DNA of 64,000 nucleotides from the NCBI GenBank assembly GCA_037127255.1, contig JBANSL010000009.1, positions 30,543,475-30,607,474 of the forward strand, read 5' to 3'. Under the pieces are notes generated by a model. It did not search any database. It saw only the letters and a list, made by a program, of their open reading frames with translations, and had not been told where the DNA came from. The stretch comes from Persicaria tinctoria. Lineage: Eukaryota > Streptophyta > Magnoliopsida > Caryophyllales > Polygonaceae. The number at the start of each line of letters is the position of its first letter. Within the stretch, counting starts at the first letter, position 1. Shown piece after piece: positions 36,601 through 47,814 of this stretch. The position numbers and the translations under genes are program-made.

Positions 36601-37477
36601 GGCTTTGGGTCATTAGGAAACATCCTGACCCAGACCTGCTCTGACGGGATAGACAGGGATTGTTGACTTTTGTTGTTGTTGGTTTAAGTGCAAACTTGAC
36701 TCTATCAAGGGCAATTAAATGCAGTTTACCCTTTCATATGGACCAGATGGTGTTGGAGTGAGAAGAATTTAACCTAGTTAGTTTACATCCCTTTCTATAC
36801 AAATACAATCAAAGACACTTTAGACACATGAAGGACAGTATGTAATTCATGTAGAGAATCTGGGGCCCTACTTGTATCTATTTAAGGCCGATTCCGTCTG
36901 AAGGAATCAGTTTGGCACGGAAATGGGAATCAAATTGATATTAAAAATAACGAATCAAGACTCAGCTCGATTCCTAAATCCAATCCGATTCCAAACGGGA
37001 GCAGGAATAGATCGTGGCTTTTGCAAGACTTTTCATCAATCCTATATTTCCATAAACTAGCCCCTAGATATCAGAGATGTGACATGCCGATTTTTCGTAA
37101 TTTCATAGGTGAAAATTCATATTTCGTCTTGTTATGGTTTTGCAAACGTCGGAGTTAGTAAATCCCCAAAGAGCGAATTTGAAATGCGGGAACTGGGAAG
37201 GGGTATACCGGCGAGCAGGGAGGATGCCGACAGTGGGGCAGTAGCCATTGAAGGAGGCGGAGCGGAGAGCGTCGACGACGGCGTCCTCGGCGGCGGGGGT
37301 GGTGCGGAAGCAGGGGAAGGAAGAAGGGTCGCCATGGCCGATGGGAATGACACGGCGGGGGTCATCGGGGTTGAGGCTGGAGAAAATCTGGGTCAGCACC
37401 CCTTTGACTGTTATATCAGAAGCCGTGCAGAGGTCCATGTTCCCCCTAATCTGCCATTTTTGGAGCCCGTTCTCCAT
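33698..37477 (-). CDS. PLP-dependent aminotransferase, tyrosine/nicotianamine aminotransferase family, 7 exons
   Basis: Exons (minus, first to last): 37209-37477, 36094-36433, 35764-35982, 34932-34991, 34136-34291, 33952-34045, 33698-33816. All are GT/AG, and the total of 1257 bases gives 418 residues, the family's normal size. Visible fold-type I aminotransferase features: GHGDPSSF near the N-terminus, [26 protein letters not shown] (Asp about 218, Tyr about 221), the PLP lysine in [15 protein letters not shown] (Lys about 251), and LKNWLRVTF with the carboxylate-binding Arg about 390. Such enzymes move the amino group of tyrosine or related amino acids to 2-oxoglutarate; some plant members act in tocopherol, rosmarinate or nicotianamine routes, or as C-S lyases. 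The exact substrate cannot be read from sequence. Cytosolic location is likely, as no targeting peptide is apparent. A broken exon-1 paralogue lies downstream at 31690-31939. Confidence 0.97.
34340..34548. repeat. Intronic repeat, copy A (aminotransferase gene)
   Basis: It shares GATGTACTAAAAAAA, a CAAAAGGAAGCC phrase, CCTTTTTGGGT and AAATTAGGGCTACAGATT in the same order with 35196-35410. The two copies sit in the introns on either side of 60-base exon 4. They could be a local duplication or two copies of an unrecognised short element; no tRNA-like head or poly(A) was seen. Confidence 0.8.
35196..35410. repeat. Intronic repeat, copy B (aminotransferase gene)
   Basis: Partner of 34340-34548, in the intron between exons 3 and 4. 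The two copies are clearly diverged by substitutions and small indels, so the duplication is not recent. Confidence 0.8.
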
Positions 37478-37629
37478 CTCTCTCGCTATCTCCTGAATCT
37501 CCCCTACAACTGCGATTGGGGCGATGATTTTCAGAGGGTCTCGACTCGAGTTGCTGTTGAGTGAAGGGGTGTGAGTCGTGTGACAGTAGAATGGAAGAAA
37601 TGGTCAACAACCGGTATTACTCCGTACTA

Positions 37630-37861
37630 CTCCCTCCGTTCCAAAATACACGAACTTATATTTTTGACACGTTTTTGAAGGAGTGAAAAACTCAATAAAA
37701 TATTAATTTATTAATTCAACTTTTTAAATAACTTATTCTTATTAGTAATAAGTATCAAATTATATATAAGAAATTAATTAAAAAATATTTTTTATAGATC
37801 TTTTCGCTCTTTAAAAAACGTGTTGAAAAATAAAAGACAATGTATTTTGAAACGGAGAGAG
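37630..37861. mobile_element. Stowaway-type MITE upstream of the aminotransferase
   Basis: It begins CTCCCTCCGTTCCAAAATAC and ends with the inverted partner (GTATTTTGAAACGGAGAGAG). It is flanked by TA on both sides and is 232 bases long, AT-rich, and inverted-repeat through most of its length. This is typical of plant Tc1/mariner-derived MITEs. It lies about 150 bases upstream of the aminotransferase start, so it may be part of that promoter. Confidence 0.93.
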
Positions 37862-38004
37862 TATTTGTGTGGTAGACAGGGTAGCTGGGTAGGGGTCCGG
37901 GTTAGAACTAGCAGCGAATTTTAGGTAGCATTTGGTAGTGTTTATCATTTGATAGCGACTACCCTTCGGCAATAGTTCGGATCCTCTCTTCCCTGCATCA
38001 CAAT

Positions 38005-38180
38005 CGCGTTTGATGTTTACACCGCACAAAATTACTATGTACACCACAAATTTCGTTGGCTCCATTTTAATTATAATTCGTGCGCATTTTAAGTCACAGG
38101 TTTGCGCCTCTTATGGCGTAGGTTTTTTTAATTCTTAAAAATCCGCCCCTCCTGAGTCATAGATCTATGAATCAAGAGGC
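38005..38180. repeat. Dispersed repeat block, copy 1, with a 38-bp palindrome
   Basis: It matches 39745-39920 from CGTTTGATGTTTACACC onward through AATTATAATTC and a GCGCCTCTTATGGCGTAGG-like phrase. Its end holds a near-perfect palindrome centred on ATAGATCTAT (about 38144-38183), and a second similar hairpin follows at about 38208-38250. A related set of GAGTCATAG phrases occurs at 46860-46975. Confidence 0.75.
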
Positions 38181-39639
38181 GTAGGGTTTTTTTTTATTTT
38201 TTTCACCCTGCCCCTCTTGAGTCATAGCTTTATGAATCAAGAGCCGCAGGGTTTTTTTATTTAAAAATGTGATTTATTTTTAAAAAAATGTATAATTTTA
38301 TATATAATGTATAATTATTTTAAAAAAATATTTTATAATAATAAATTAAGATAAAAATAATTGCATTGGGTAAATTAAAAGGAATCCAGTTTTGTCCAAT
38401 ATAAAAAGAATCATATATGATAACATTTTAATTTTATTTAAATGCGTGAATATATTTAATTAGATTAATGTAGATTATTACGGAGAATTATATTGATATT
38501 AATTAAAAAATAAAATTTAAAAAAAATGTAGGCGCAAAACTTTTAAACCAATTAGAATTTGCCATGTCAATTAATATATAACATATAACATATTTATCCA
38601 CCTATTTATTATTTTTATATTATTTCTAAATTTAATTAAAAACAAAGCCTTATCTTTCATTTTAAAGTAAGAATCAATCAAATTATATATGTGTAGAATT
38701 TGAAGAATTTGAACTTATATTCTAATTATATAACACACGTTTTTTTAAAACAAATTTATTATTTTACAAATATTTATTAGTTTACTAGTTAAACTAAAGA
38801 AATAATAATTCAAAAATAGTTTGAAAAGAAGACAAAACTCTAAGGTGTTGTTTTTAAAACTAAAAAAATTTAACCAAGTCAAGATGGGATAAATACTCCT
38901 TAATTATAGATTTAGTAACCAAATTGAATTTATAATTCACATATTTATTCAATCTCTTGGTGTGTGTTATTCATTTTGAACTATTTAATCGATGCATTAT
39001 TGAACAAAGCCATTTTAAAGCATATCATACCCTTACCAATACTCATTAAATTGTTGTATGTATAAAAGAAATCTTACTTTTTGTATATAATAAGTTTATT
39101 GTAAACTAAAATACATAAATCTGCAATGTATGTACAGGTAAGTGTTAATTATGGTGAATATTATAAAGAAGATATTTTAGTGATTAAGAAATTTATCAAT
39201 ACATATTTATGGTTTATTTAAAAAGAAATTGCTTTCATCATCACATTTTATCAGTTTCAAAAATATATAATATTTTTTCTTGAGAACAATTCCAATGTGT
39301 TGTTATAAAATAGCTAGATTTATATTGGTTTTCTAAAGTAATATCATTAATTGAAATAATTTTATGATGAAAAATGTATTTTTGTTAAAGAAAACCCTTA
39401 GCTAAAAACTTTGTATTTAACTAAAAACTTATAATTATAATGGTTTGCTAAAAATGTATTTTCGATTCTCTTTAGGTACAATACTTTTATAATTTTTTGA
39501 AATTATATTAGTTTCATGCCTTATTTTCATATTAGATAAGAAAACTCTATCCTTTCATACCTTCAATTCTTTTCATATATCTTTTTTTATAAAATAAGTA
39601 TGTTTTTCTAACACACTTATGTATGTTCAAATAAAATAA

Positions 39640-39701
39640 AATTAGGGTTTAGGGTTTATGGTGTAGGGTTTAGGGTTTTAGGGTTTAAGGTTTATGGTTA
39701 G
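39640..39701 (+). repeat. Interstitial telomere-like repeats (TTTAGGG-type)
   Basis: About eight imperfect units of TTTAGGG, the plant telomere repeat, occur with variants such as TTTATGG and TTTTAGGG. The tract is short and degenerate, in an AT-rich intergenic setting. Confidence 0.8.
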
Positions 39702-39744
39702 GGTAATATAATATTTTTCAGTGTAACTTCTTAGTATTTTGTTC

Positions 39745-39920
39745 ACGCGTTTGATGTTTACACCACAAAAAATTACTATCTATGCCATAAATTTTGCTGG
39801 CCTGATTTTAATTATAATTCATGCTCATCTTAAGTCGTAGGTCTGCGCCTCTAATGGCCTAGGTTTTGTCTTTGAAACTCGATCTGCCCCTTTTGAGTCA
39901 CAACTCTATGGATGAAGATT
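39745..39920. repeat. Dispersed repeat block, copy 2
   Basis: Partner of 38005-38180 at a distance of about 1740 bases. The terminal palindrome is more decayed here. Confidence 0.75.
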
Positions 39921-40528
39921 ATTTTCTAAATAGATTGTGACTTATTTAACTTTCTAAAAATTATGACAACATATTCATTTATTAATTTTTATCCTAGAAT
40001 CAACCACATCGTGCCACATGTAAATTTTTATCCTATAATCAACCACATCGTGCCAATTATGTATAAGTCACTATGCATCAGTTTTAGTATATGTATATAG
40101 ATATATATGGACTTTCCGGTTAAACAATGCTTACCATGTAACCGGGGGGGGGGGGGGGGACAAATTCAAGCCATTGGATCCACTAAAATCAAGGGCATAT
40201 AAATTGTATTGAAAAAAACACACGCTTAAGCATGTAACTACCTGGTATTTACATTTACATTTAACTTTAATGTGAATACTAGTTGGTTAAACGCTAAAAT
40301 ATGTAGCCACCAACTATTATTCACAAAAAGTGGTAATAGTCATATTTAATGACATACTTATACAAATATAAATTATTAAATATTCTAATTTTACAAACTA
40401 ATAAAAATTTACTATTGTATATTGTTATTCATATTTAAAGACACAGTTACACCAACTAATATTCATTTTTTTTATCCAAGAGTCCAAAACTTTCCACTCG
40501 TTACATGGTAAGAAGTTTTCTCATTGGA

Positions 40529-40656
<128 letters not shown>

Positions 40657-41172
40657 GAATTGGATAGAAATTGGAGAATTTTAATAATTTCAGATCTCTT
40701 TATTTTCATATATTTTTTCTTTGAGGGAATTGCACATACTAACCCAAAAACCCGAAAGTGTTGCAAGGTTAACTCGATCCGGAAAAAAATTGCAGTTACC
40801 TGTGTACCCGGTAGCCCGTTGCAAAGGAGAGAAAGGGAAGAGAGAAGGAAGGGGATCGGAGACGGTGGAGGCATCTCTCTCGAGGCGAGGCGCAGGCGAC
40901 TAGAAGGGGATCGGAGGCGGGCGAGAAAGGAGGGAGAAGGACCTCTCGGCCGTCAGTGCCAACCCTAAATGACTTGGATATTGAATTTTTCTCTCTTGGC
41001 TGAATTAATTTTGGGAAAGATCACCTTGCACAGGTGGACAACAATTGACTTTTTGATGTGGAATATTGCAAGGGAATAGGTGGACAACAATTGCATTTTT
41101 TTTTTGAGAAAGATCACCTTGCACAAGATTGAATCATTTAGGCATGTTTTAACATAAATATTCTTAACATGT

Positions 41173-41225
41173 AGCCTATTAGCTCAGTGGGAGAGCATTG
41201 TGGTCATACACAAAGATGTGGGTTC
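41173..41225 (+). tRNA. tRNA-like unit, copy 2, 5' part (interrupted by a solo LTR)
   Basis: AGCCTAT acceptor strand, TA, GCTC/GAGC D arm, an anticodon stem TTGTG/CACAA closing a 6-base loop GTCATA, then the start of the T arm up to GTGGGTTC. The missing part (AATTCCCAC and the ATAGGCT acceptor strand) is found at 43988-44003 after the LTR. Joined across the insertion, the unit is about 69 bases, with the same layout as copies 1 and 3. The insertion splits box B, so polymerase III transcription of the whole unit is not expected. Confidence 0.65.
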
Positions 41226-43982
41226 TGTAAAGGCTCGGATTTTTAAATCATAATTTTCGGAAAAATGAATTTAAATTGGATATTTTAAGAAAAACTCGTT
41301 CTTAATTTAATAAATCTAACTTGAAACTCTTAAAGCGAATTCCGGCCCAATTTTTAACTTTAACGATTGAATCCGTCTTTCTCATCGGGATTGGAAAAAT
41401 TCTTTCCGTTTCGTATCACTAATTGTTACCCAAATCTCTACACTTGTTTCATGTTTGACCAATTCCAATTCACTTTCTCCACTTTGGGTAAATCTTATCC
41501 TCTCTTTTATGAGTTGCCCCATCCTTGAAGAACAAACAACAATTCTCTCTTCCCAAGAAAAAAAAATCAGTCTTTGACCCATTGAAAAATCAGATTTTGG
41601 ATCTCCTTTCACATCCACACAAACCCAAAATCCAAACACCACCTTATCCTTTCTTCCCCCTTTTGGTTTTGCCGAAGAGCCCTCCTCCAGGCTGCTTGAG
41701 CAACCGTTGCCACCACCAGGTCTCCGCCACCTCCCCACAGCTGCGTCCCCGTCCTCCCACCAGCGAGCCGAGAGCACCGAGCCAGGAGCCGCCAACAACA
41801 CCTCCACCGAGCCACTACTCCCTCTCGAGCCCTGCTTTTCCGATCCGAGCGGTAAGGCCTCTTCCTCGCTCCCTTTCGTTCCCAACTGCGAAAAGCTTTG
41901 AATTTAACACTTCTCCGCCCTCCCTATGAAGATTCCAGCGAGAAATTGGCCCCGATGCCCTGAACGCCACACCGCAGCCCCGAGATCCCTTTTCCGGCGA
42001 AATCTCGAACCTTCGGTGAGCTTCGAACCCCTTTCCTTGTCCTCGATTCAAATCTGGTTCTCTTCTTGCTTGAATGGGTCGAAGAGTGTGAGGCGAGAGC
42101 GGTCGGGTTAGGCGAGTCTCCGGCGAGGTCGAGCGAGAGTCGCGAGCGAGAGCGTGTGTCCGTGAGCGAGAGGTTGCGATGAGAGAACGACGGAGATGTG
42201 CTGAGTGAGGGCAATGGAGACGAGACCGAGAGCGAGAGTGTGGGTGAGGGAAGGGAAGCCGGAGAGGTGAGGGCGCTGGAGAGGTGCGAGGCGGCGAGGG
42301 AGTGTCAGGCGAGCGGCGAGGCAGAGGAGGTCAGAGGAAGAAGACGCTGTTTTGCTTGTGTGGGGCCCGCCTCCTTCTTTCCCCTTTACTTATATTTTGT
42401 TTTGGGTTGGTATTGGATCCGAGAGGTGAGAATGAGAATCCGGGTTTGGGCTTGTGTACCCGATTTCTTTCACTGGATTGTATTTTGGGCCTATTTTGAT
42501 CAAAGGTGTTAATAATATGAGTTTTAAGAGGTTTATATATTCAAGTATATAAATATTAATTAGATGTAATATAATATAGAATATTATTATTGAGATTTAA
42601 AGTATAATATTTGGACTTGGATTTGAAAAAGGTTTTAAAGGTTGGAAATGGATTTAATAAAATTAAAAAGAGGGAATTTTTGAAATACCCTAACCTTGTC
42701 GGATTGTTTTGATAAAGTAATAAAATAAGTTGATTTAAAGAGTAACACCTTGTAAATGGATTTTTGGGTCAAGTATGATTTGGGAAAGTGTTTAATTGAT
42801 GATTTGATATAACTTGAGATTTTAGAAGAGTTTTGGAAAATCTTGGGAAGATGAGGAATAAATTTAATGACTTGTGTGTGATATTATATGCTTAAGTAAC
42901 ATTAGAAGTAGACTTATTTGTATTACTTATATATGTGTTAGGTGATCATCTGTGACATGATTGGCTTTCTGTATACCTAGTTGTTGCCTTTTGCTGTTCT
43001 GCACTTCCAGGTAAGTCTCTTCGGAGCTTACTCAGATTGAATAGAGCTATTCCCTGCTTTAGGTGCATGATATACTAGGTGTTTGCATTCATGATCAGCA
43101 TGCCATGTAGTACCATGCTAGGTTGCATCGATCGTTGAGCATTCTATTTCTCTATGTGTATGTAAACAGAACGGCCGTTATCTATGAAGTAACTAGAGTC
43201 ATTGCTAGGGTTATAGGACGACCTAGTCTCATTGGGTCCCGTCCTGAGTCAATCGAGTCATGAACTTCCTTATATTATGAGATGTCTGCGGGCTTTACTG
43301 TGGAGCGAGTTAGGCATGCGTGCCGCCCGATTATGATGGAATGCATTCACGAGGTGGCCAGTCTCCGCCCTATCGGAAGGGGGTGGAGGTAGGAGAGGGA
43401 TATACCACTTGGTATTCTGTGCTAAGGCCTTATTATTATTATTATGCACTTGATCTTAGGAGCATGTTAGTGTGTTAATATTCCGCAATGCATCTAGAAG
43501 CATCTTTATTAGGTATAGCGTATATGTGTGCTTAGGGTTGGGATGCAGAGCTAAAGTGGGCATCGATCTGATCCCGCCCCATATCAATTTTTTTAGGTAT
43601 CCGTTATGCTTACTACTATTGATGCCGATTTGAGTCCATGACCGCTGGGTCTAACATGGCGGAAAGAGAGAGTTGATATTCCAACTTCACCAATTTAATT
43701 ACGGCTCGAATTTGAATGGTTGATCATGCCGTGGCACCCCTTTGTATTATGCTTTACTTCCGCTATTTGTGTGATCTTTGGTTTTCCACGCTTAGACTTA
43801 CGACAGGTACAAGGGACTTCCCCGGGGATTCCAACGATCCGTTCAAACTTGGGTATGAAATCCCTCTTGAAAACGTCAGTTTAGAATTTCAAACCTTCAA
43901 CCTGTACTCGGGGAGCAAGATCCTAACGAGGGGTTTCATCCCTCGAAACGTAACCCGGGAATCATAATCCCGGGCCGTTACA
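41226..43982 (+). mobile_element. Solo LTR (2757 bp) inserted in a tRNA-like unit
   Basis: It starts TGTAAAGGCTCGG and ends CGGGCCGTTACA, flanked by a perfect 5-base duplication GGTTC (41221-41225 and 43983-43987). Over both ends and much of the middle (for example GCCAGTCTCCGCCCTATCGG near 43359) it matches the 5' LTR at 53198-56181. There is no internal region, so this is a solo LTR left by recombination between two LTRs. Open frames within it (41382-41929, 42198-42512) are overlapping and not protein-like. Confidence 0.95.
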
Positions 43983-43987
43983 GGTTC

Positions 43988-44003
43988 AATTCCCACATAG
44001 GCT
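43988..44003 (+). tRNA. tRNA-like unit, copy 2, 3' part
   Basis: This is the rest of the T arm and the 3' acceptor strand (ATAGGCT, pairing with AGCCTAT at 41173-41179). It follows the second copy of the GGTTC target duplication. Confidence 0.65.
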
Positions 44004-45019
44004 TATTATTCATTAATCAACGCCGACTATCAACTTATGCTTAGAACAAGTCAAGCTTGCTACATCACCAAATTATAGGCAGTTTCATATCAAAATAAAT
44101 CAAAAGCCAAGACACTTCATCTTCCATGTGTGTTGAATTCATCATAAGATGGGTTTTTAACATGATAGGTAATAGGTTTGACAGGTCACCTACGTCAATT
44201 CACATGACAGTCACCTGTTATCCTTATGTCGATATCATTAGAAAGAAGTTGAAAGCCTACTTCTTTTGCAAGCAAACTTAATTTGGCTTGCTTCTTTTGT
44301 TCATGCAGGTGTGTCAAAATTTCATGCAAAGAATGGCCTAATAATGTTGAAGAGGTTTGACATGTCATAAGAGGTGTTTTTAACATGACGGGTAATAGGT
44401 TTGACATGTCACCTACGTTACTTCACATGACAGTCAGAGTGAGCGGGCTTACCTCATAAATCATCCAAGGCTGAATTTGAAACCAAGTTAATCTGGCTTC
44501 AGTCTCTAAGCACCTAATTTCTATTGAGATATCTCTTAATGTGCATTCTTCAAAGTTAGGTACGAAGTTTAAAGACCGGCCAGTCTAATTTGGGCACAAC
44601 ACCATGATCAGGGAGCAAACTAAAAATGAATCCATCCCTCCAACTTGTAATTACAAGGAGACATTCCTCCATGCTGAAACTAAAAATGGATTATGGAAAC
44701 TATAGCATTTGAGATTCAGTCTAAAAATCAAAAGCATTCTGATTTAACCTTTTAAAAGCTAGTACATTCTGCCATATTCACTTGTTTATATCAACATCCA
44801 GATGGCCTATGTGGGAAACTATGGAAACTCCATTTTCTTGATCTTAACAATGTATGATGATCATTTTTATGTGAGCTATACCAAAGCTATGCAGGATTTC
44901 CTTTGACAAGTTCATGTCATGTATGCAGAATTTGAATGACATGTTAATATAAGTTCATGTCATGTATGCAGGATTTCCTTTGACATGTTAATAACAACTG
45001 AATAATTCAATATTCAGAT
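44004..45019. other. Intergenic DNA with local duplications
   Basis: No gene is seen. A segment of about 60 bases (GGTAATAGGTTTGACA.. to ..CACATGACAGTCA) occurs at about 44157-44217 and 44380-44440. CAGATGGCCTATGTGGGA at about 44801-44817 repeats the 3' edge of the tRNA-like unit at 45015, so it is a broken fragment of that unit. TTCATGTCATGTATGCAG also occurs twice near 44910 and 44953. Confidence 0.6.
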
Positions 45020-45089
45020 GGCCTATGTGGGATTCGAACCCACATCTTTGTACCAAAGCACATTGCTCTACCGATTGAGCTAATAGGCC
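45020..45089 (-). tRNA. tRNA-like unit, copy 3 (6-base anticodon loop; identity undetermined)
   Basis: A 70-base minus-strand unit with a perfect 7-bp acceptor (GGCCTAT/ATAGGCC), a GCTC/GAGC D stem, and a GTGGG/CCCAC T stem around TTCGAAT. Box A and box B are intact. The anticodon arm ATGTG/TACAA closes a 6-base loop CTTTGG, so again no standard anticodon. The acceptor stem is better preserved than in copy 1. No run of four T follows within a short distance downstream. Confidence 0.65.
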
Positions 45090-47252
45090 AAAACACTAAA
45101 TCTTTGACAATATGCCATGAAAGAAGTGATTGAGAGAAATCACTTTACTTACTTATTAGCTAGTGTAATCAGCTTAAATACTGAAGTTTGGGAATATAAA
45201 TTCAGCAAGTTCCCACTAACTATAAATATAAAAATAAATTCAGCAAGTTCCCACTAACTAGAAATTGAAGTAATTTCAATTGTTAATATCAAAAGTATCA
45301 AGCATTTGTTCAAATCTCCATACACAAAAATACTACAAGGCATGTTTCTTATTAATGGAGTCACCAAGAAACCTGATTAATGCATGCCAAGTTGCCACAA
45401 TTTCTTGGGGGAGAATGCATTATTTGGGAAGAATTGGAGAACTCCATATGAGGTATTGTTTCAGAATCTCCTACTCCTGACATTGACCTTTCTCCAACCA
45501 ATCCCAACTCTTCATCATCATCTTTCTCTTTACTGATGCATTCCCTTGACATTACCCCCTGCCCCACAAGAAAATCCCACGGACAAACTCAACCCCCTAT
45601 TTGGCAACACCACTTACTACATGACACCTACACCAATCAACATGTCACCTGTTTATTCAGACATGACAGGCAGCAAACCCCAACCCTAACCGAATGGGAA
45701 ATTTCAAACCAAACCATTTCAATTCCGAAATTCGAAATTTCAGTCTCTAGCCCTAAACTAAAAATTCCAATTTAAAGGCTTGGAAGATAGAGCAGAGAAG
45801 AAGAAGGGTGAAGGATTGTACCTGGAATCGCTGAATCGAAGCCAATTGTGGAGATTATCCTCGACGAGGCTCGAAATCGCCTGAAGAAAGAGAGAGTGGA
45901 AGGACCTGCGTGAGGGAGGAAGGGCATGAGGCTTGGCACCCGAGCCCCCGAGCCCCCGAGCCCCTTCCTTCTCCCTTCTTGTGGTTGCCTCAACCATGGC
46001 ACCCGAGCTCGCCGAATGAGGCGTCTTCTTCCAACTCCGGCCCCGTCGAGCCCGAAGAAGACGAATGGGAGGAAGAAGGACCAAGATGACTGCGCTCAAG
46101 CCCTCCCGTCGAGCCCGGAGGCCTGTCGCCTAGAGCCGCGAACCTCGCCTCCGACGAAGGCGTCTTCCCTGCTTCATCGAACCCCTCACCCTTCCTCTCT
46201 CACTGTTGAACGCTTTTCTCTCTCCAACCGGCTGCAGCCCATGAGAAACCGGGTAAAGGGGGATTACTTTGCAATTTTTTTTTGGGGGGTTAACCCCCGC
46301 AATCCAACCGGATATTTAAGTTAGTTTTGCAAATACCCCTTTTTCTTTTTGGTCATAGAATTTCATACCTTTTTCCATATATTTTATATACTTTATAGTG
46401 AACTAATATATTATTTATCAAGTACAATATATATAAATATGAATAACTAAGAAAGTAACTAATCTTATCAAATATTTATTCTTTTATTTTTATTTTTGAA
46501 TAAATTGCGTATATTAACGTACACCCGTACTAGAGTAATAAATTATAAGTCATGATTTAACTTAGCTAATGAATATATCATGACATGTTTTTAAGATAAG
46601 ACATTATCAAATGTCTTATGGTTTAAGATAAGACATTATCTAATGTTATTATGAAATGTTTAAGATAAGATATTATGAAATGTTATTAGATATTTTTATA
46701 TAATTTTACTCAATTATATATCTCCATTCTAAATAATAATTGAAAGATTTTTAAAAAATTATATAATATAAAAAATATTGTTATTATTAACTTAAAAGGG
46801 AAAAAATATTAATTTGGTTTCACTAGTAAAGGGTAAAAGTAATTTGTCTAATGTAGAGTATCTACTCCTCATGAGTCATAGACTTACTCCTCATGAGTCA
46901 AAGAGCTGCTCCTTAGAAGTCATAGGTCAGCTACTTCTGAGCCATAACTCTGCGCTTTTAAAGGCGCACAGATTTAAAGATAAAATGACAAATTTATTTT
47001 GTGGTGCATATAGTAAAATATTAGGGTGCAAATATTATCACCCATCACAATTCACAAACATTATTAATATTTGGTAAATAAATAAACATTGAAAATTTTA
47101 TTAAAAAAATACAGTATATGCTTAGATTCTATAACCTTTTATTGATATATTTATAAAAATTTATTATAAAAATTCAAATTTTAAAAATATAAATAATTAA
47201 AATATCGATTATTTTGGAAAAGAATTTTTTTTTTCAATACATGAATTTTTAT
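45090..47252. other. Intergenic DNA, no supported gene
   Basis: A GC-rich patch at 45780-46250 has open frames on both strands. The minus-strand one (45758-46099) ends near a possible donor GTACAATCC, and could be a captured first exon, but no family is recognised. A short CCCGAGC tandem lies at about 45940-45962. AT-rich DNA follows, with imperfect repeats of AAGATAAGACATTAT at about 46590-46680 and GAGTCATAG phrases at 46860-46975 related to the block at 38005-38180. Confidence 0.45.
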
Positions 47253-47806
47253 TAGGGGTGGGCGCAGGACGGGATAGAGGTCGTCCCGCGTAATTTTTGC
47301 GAGACGGGACCAGGACGGGATTCAATACTTTTTTTTCAATCCTGCACGGGCCTTGTCCCTCACGGGACGGGACGGGACGGGCCTTGTCCCTCAAATAAAA
47401 AACATTATAAAAAAATATAAAACTCTTATACATTTTACGGTTTTTAAAGACGTAACATATATAAATTTATAGTATTTTTTATATTTTATAATTTTCTTTA
47501 TATATACACTGGACACATTATATATAATCACACACAATATATATATACTGTATAGAATATAGTTATGTTATTTACCCTAATCAAATTGCTAATTACTTAA
47601 AAGTATACACTTTGTATTACAGTGGGTGTATTTGTATATATATTACGTAGTACTATTACGGTATTATTTACGTAGTACTAAATTACAGTGTGTATATTTG
47701 TACACTCTGTACATATGTAATCAAATATATATATACTCTACTGTCTATAATATATATAACATAATATACTGTATGTATATATATTATATATTTGTGCCCA
47801 CCCCTA
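47253..47806. mobile_element. Small non-autonomous hAT element
   Basis: The ends are TAGGGGTGGGC and GCCCACCCCTA, flanked by a perfect 8-base duplication ATTTTTAT (47245-47252 and 47807-47814), the hAT signature. It is 554 bases long. Inside, near the left end, are GGGACGGGACGGGA tandem words and CCTTGTCCCTC repeated; the rest is AT-rich with TATA runs. There is no coding region. Confidence 0.93.
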
Positions 47807-47814
47807 ATTTTTAT

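Noticed and set aside
41382..42512. Overlapping open frames up to 167 codons
   Set aside because: They are inside the solo LTR, lie on both strands in the same place, and have no counterpart of the same frame in the homologous LTR at 53198-56181.
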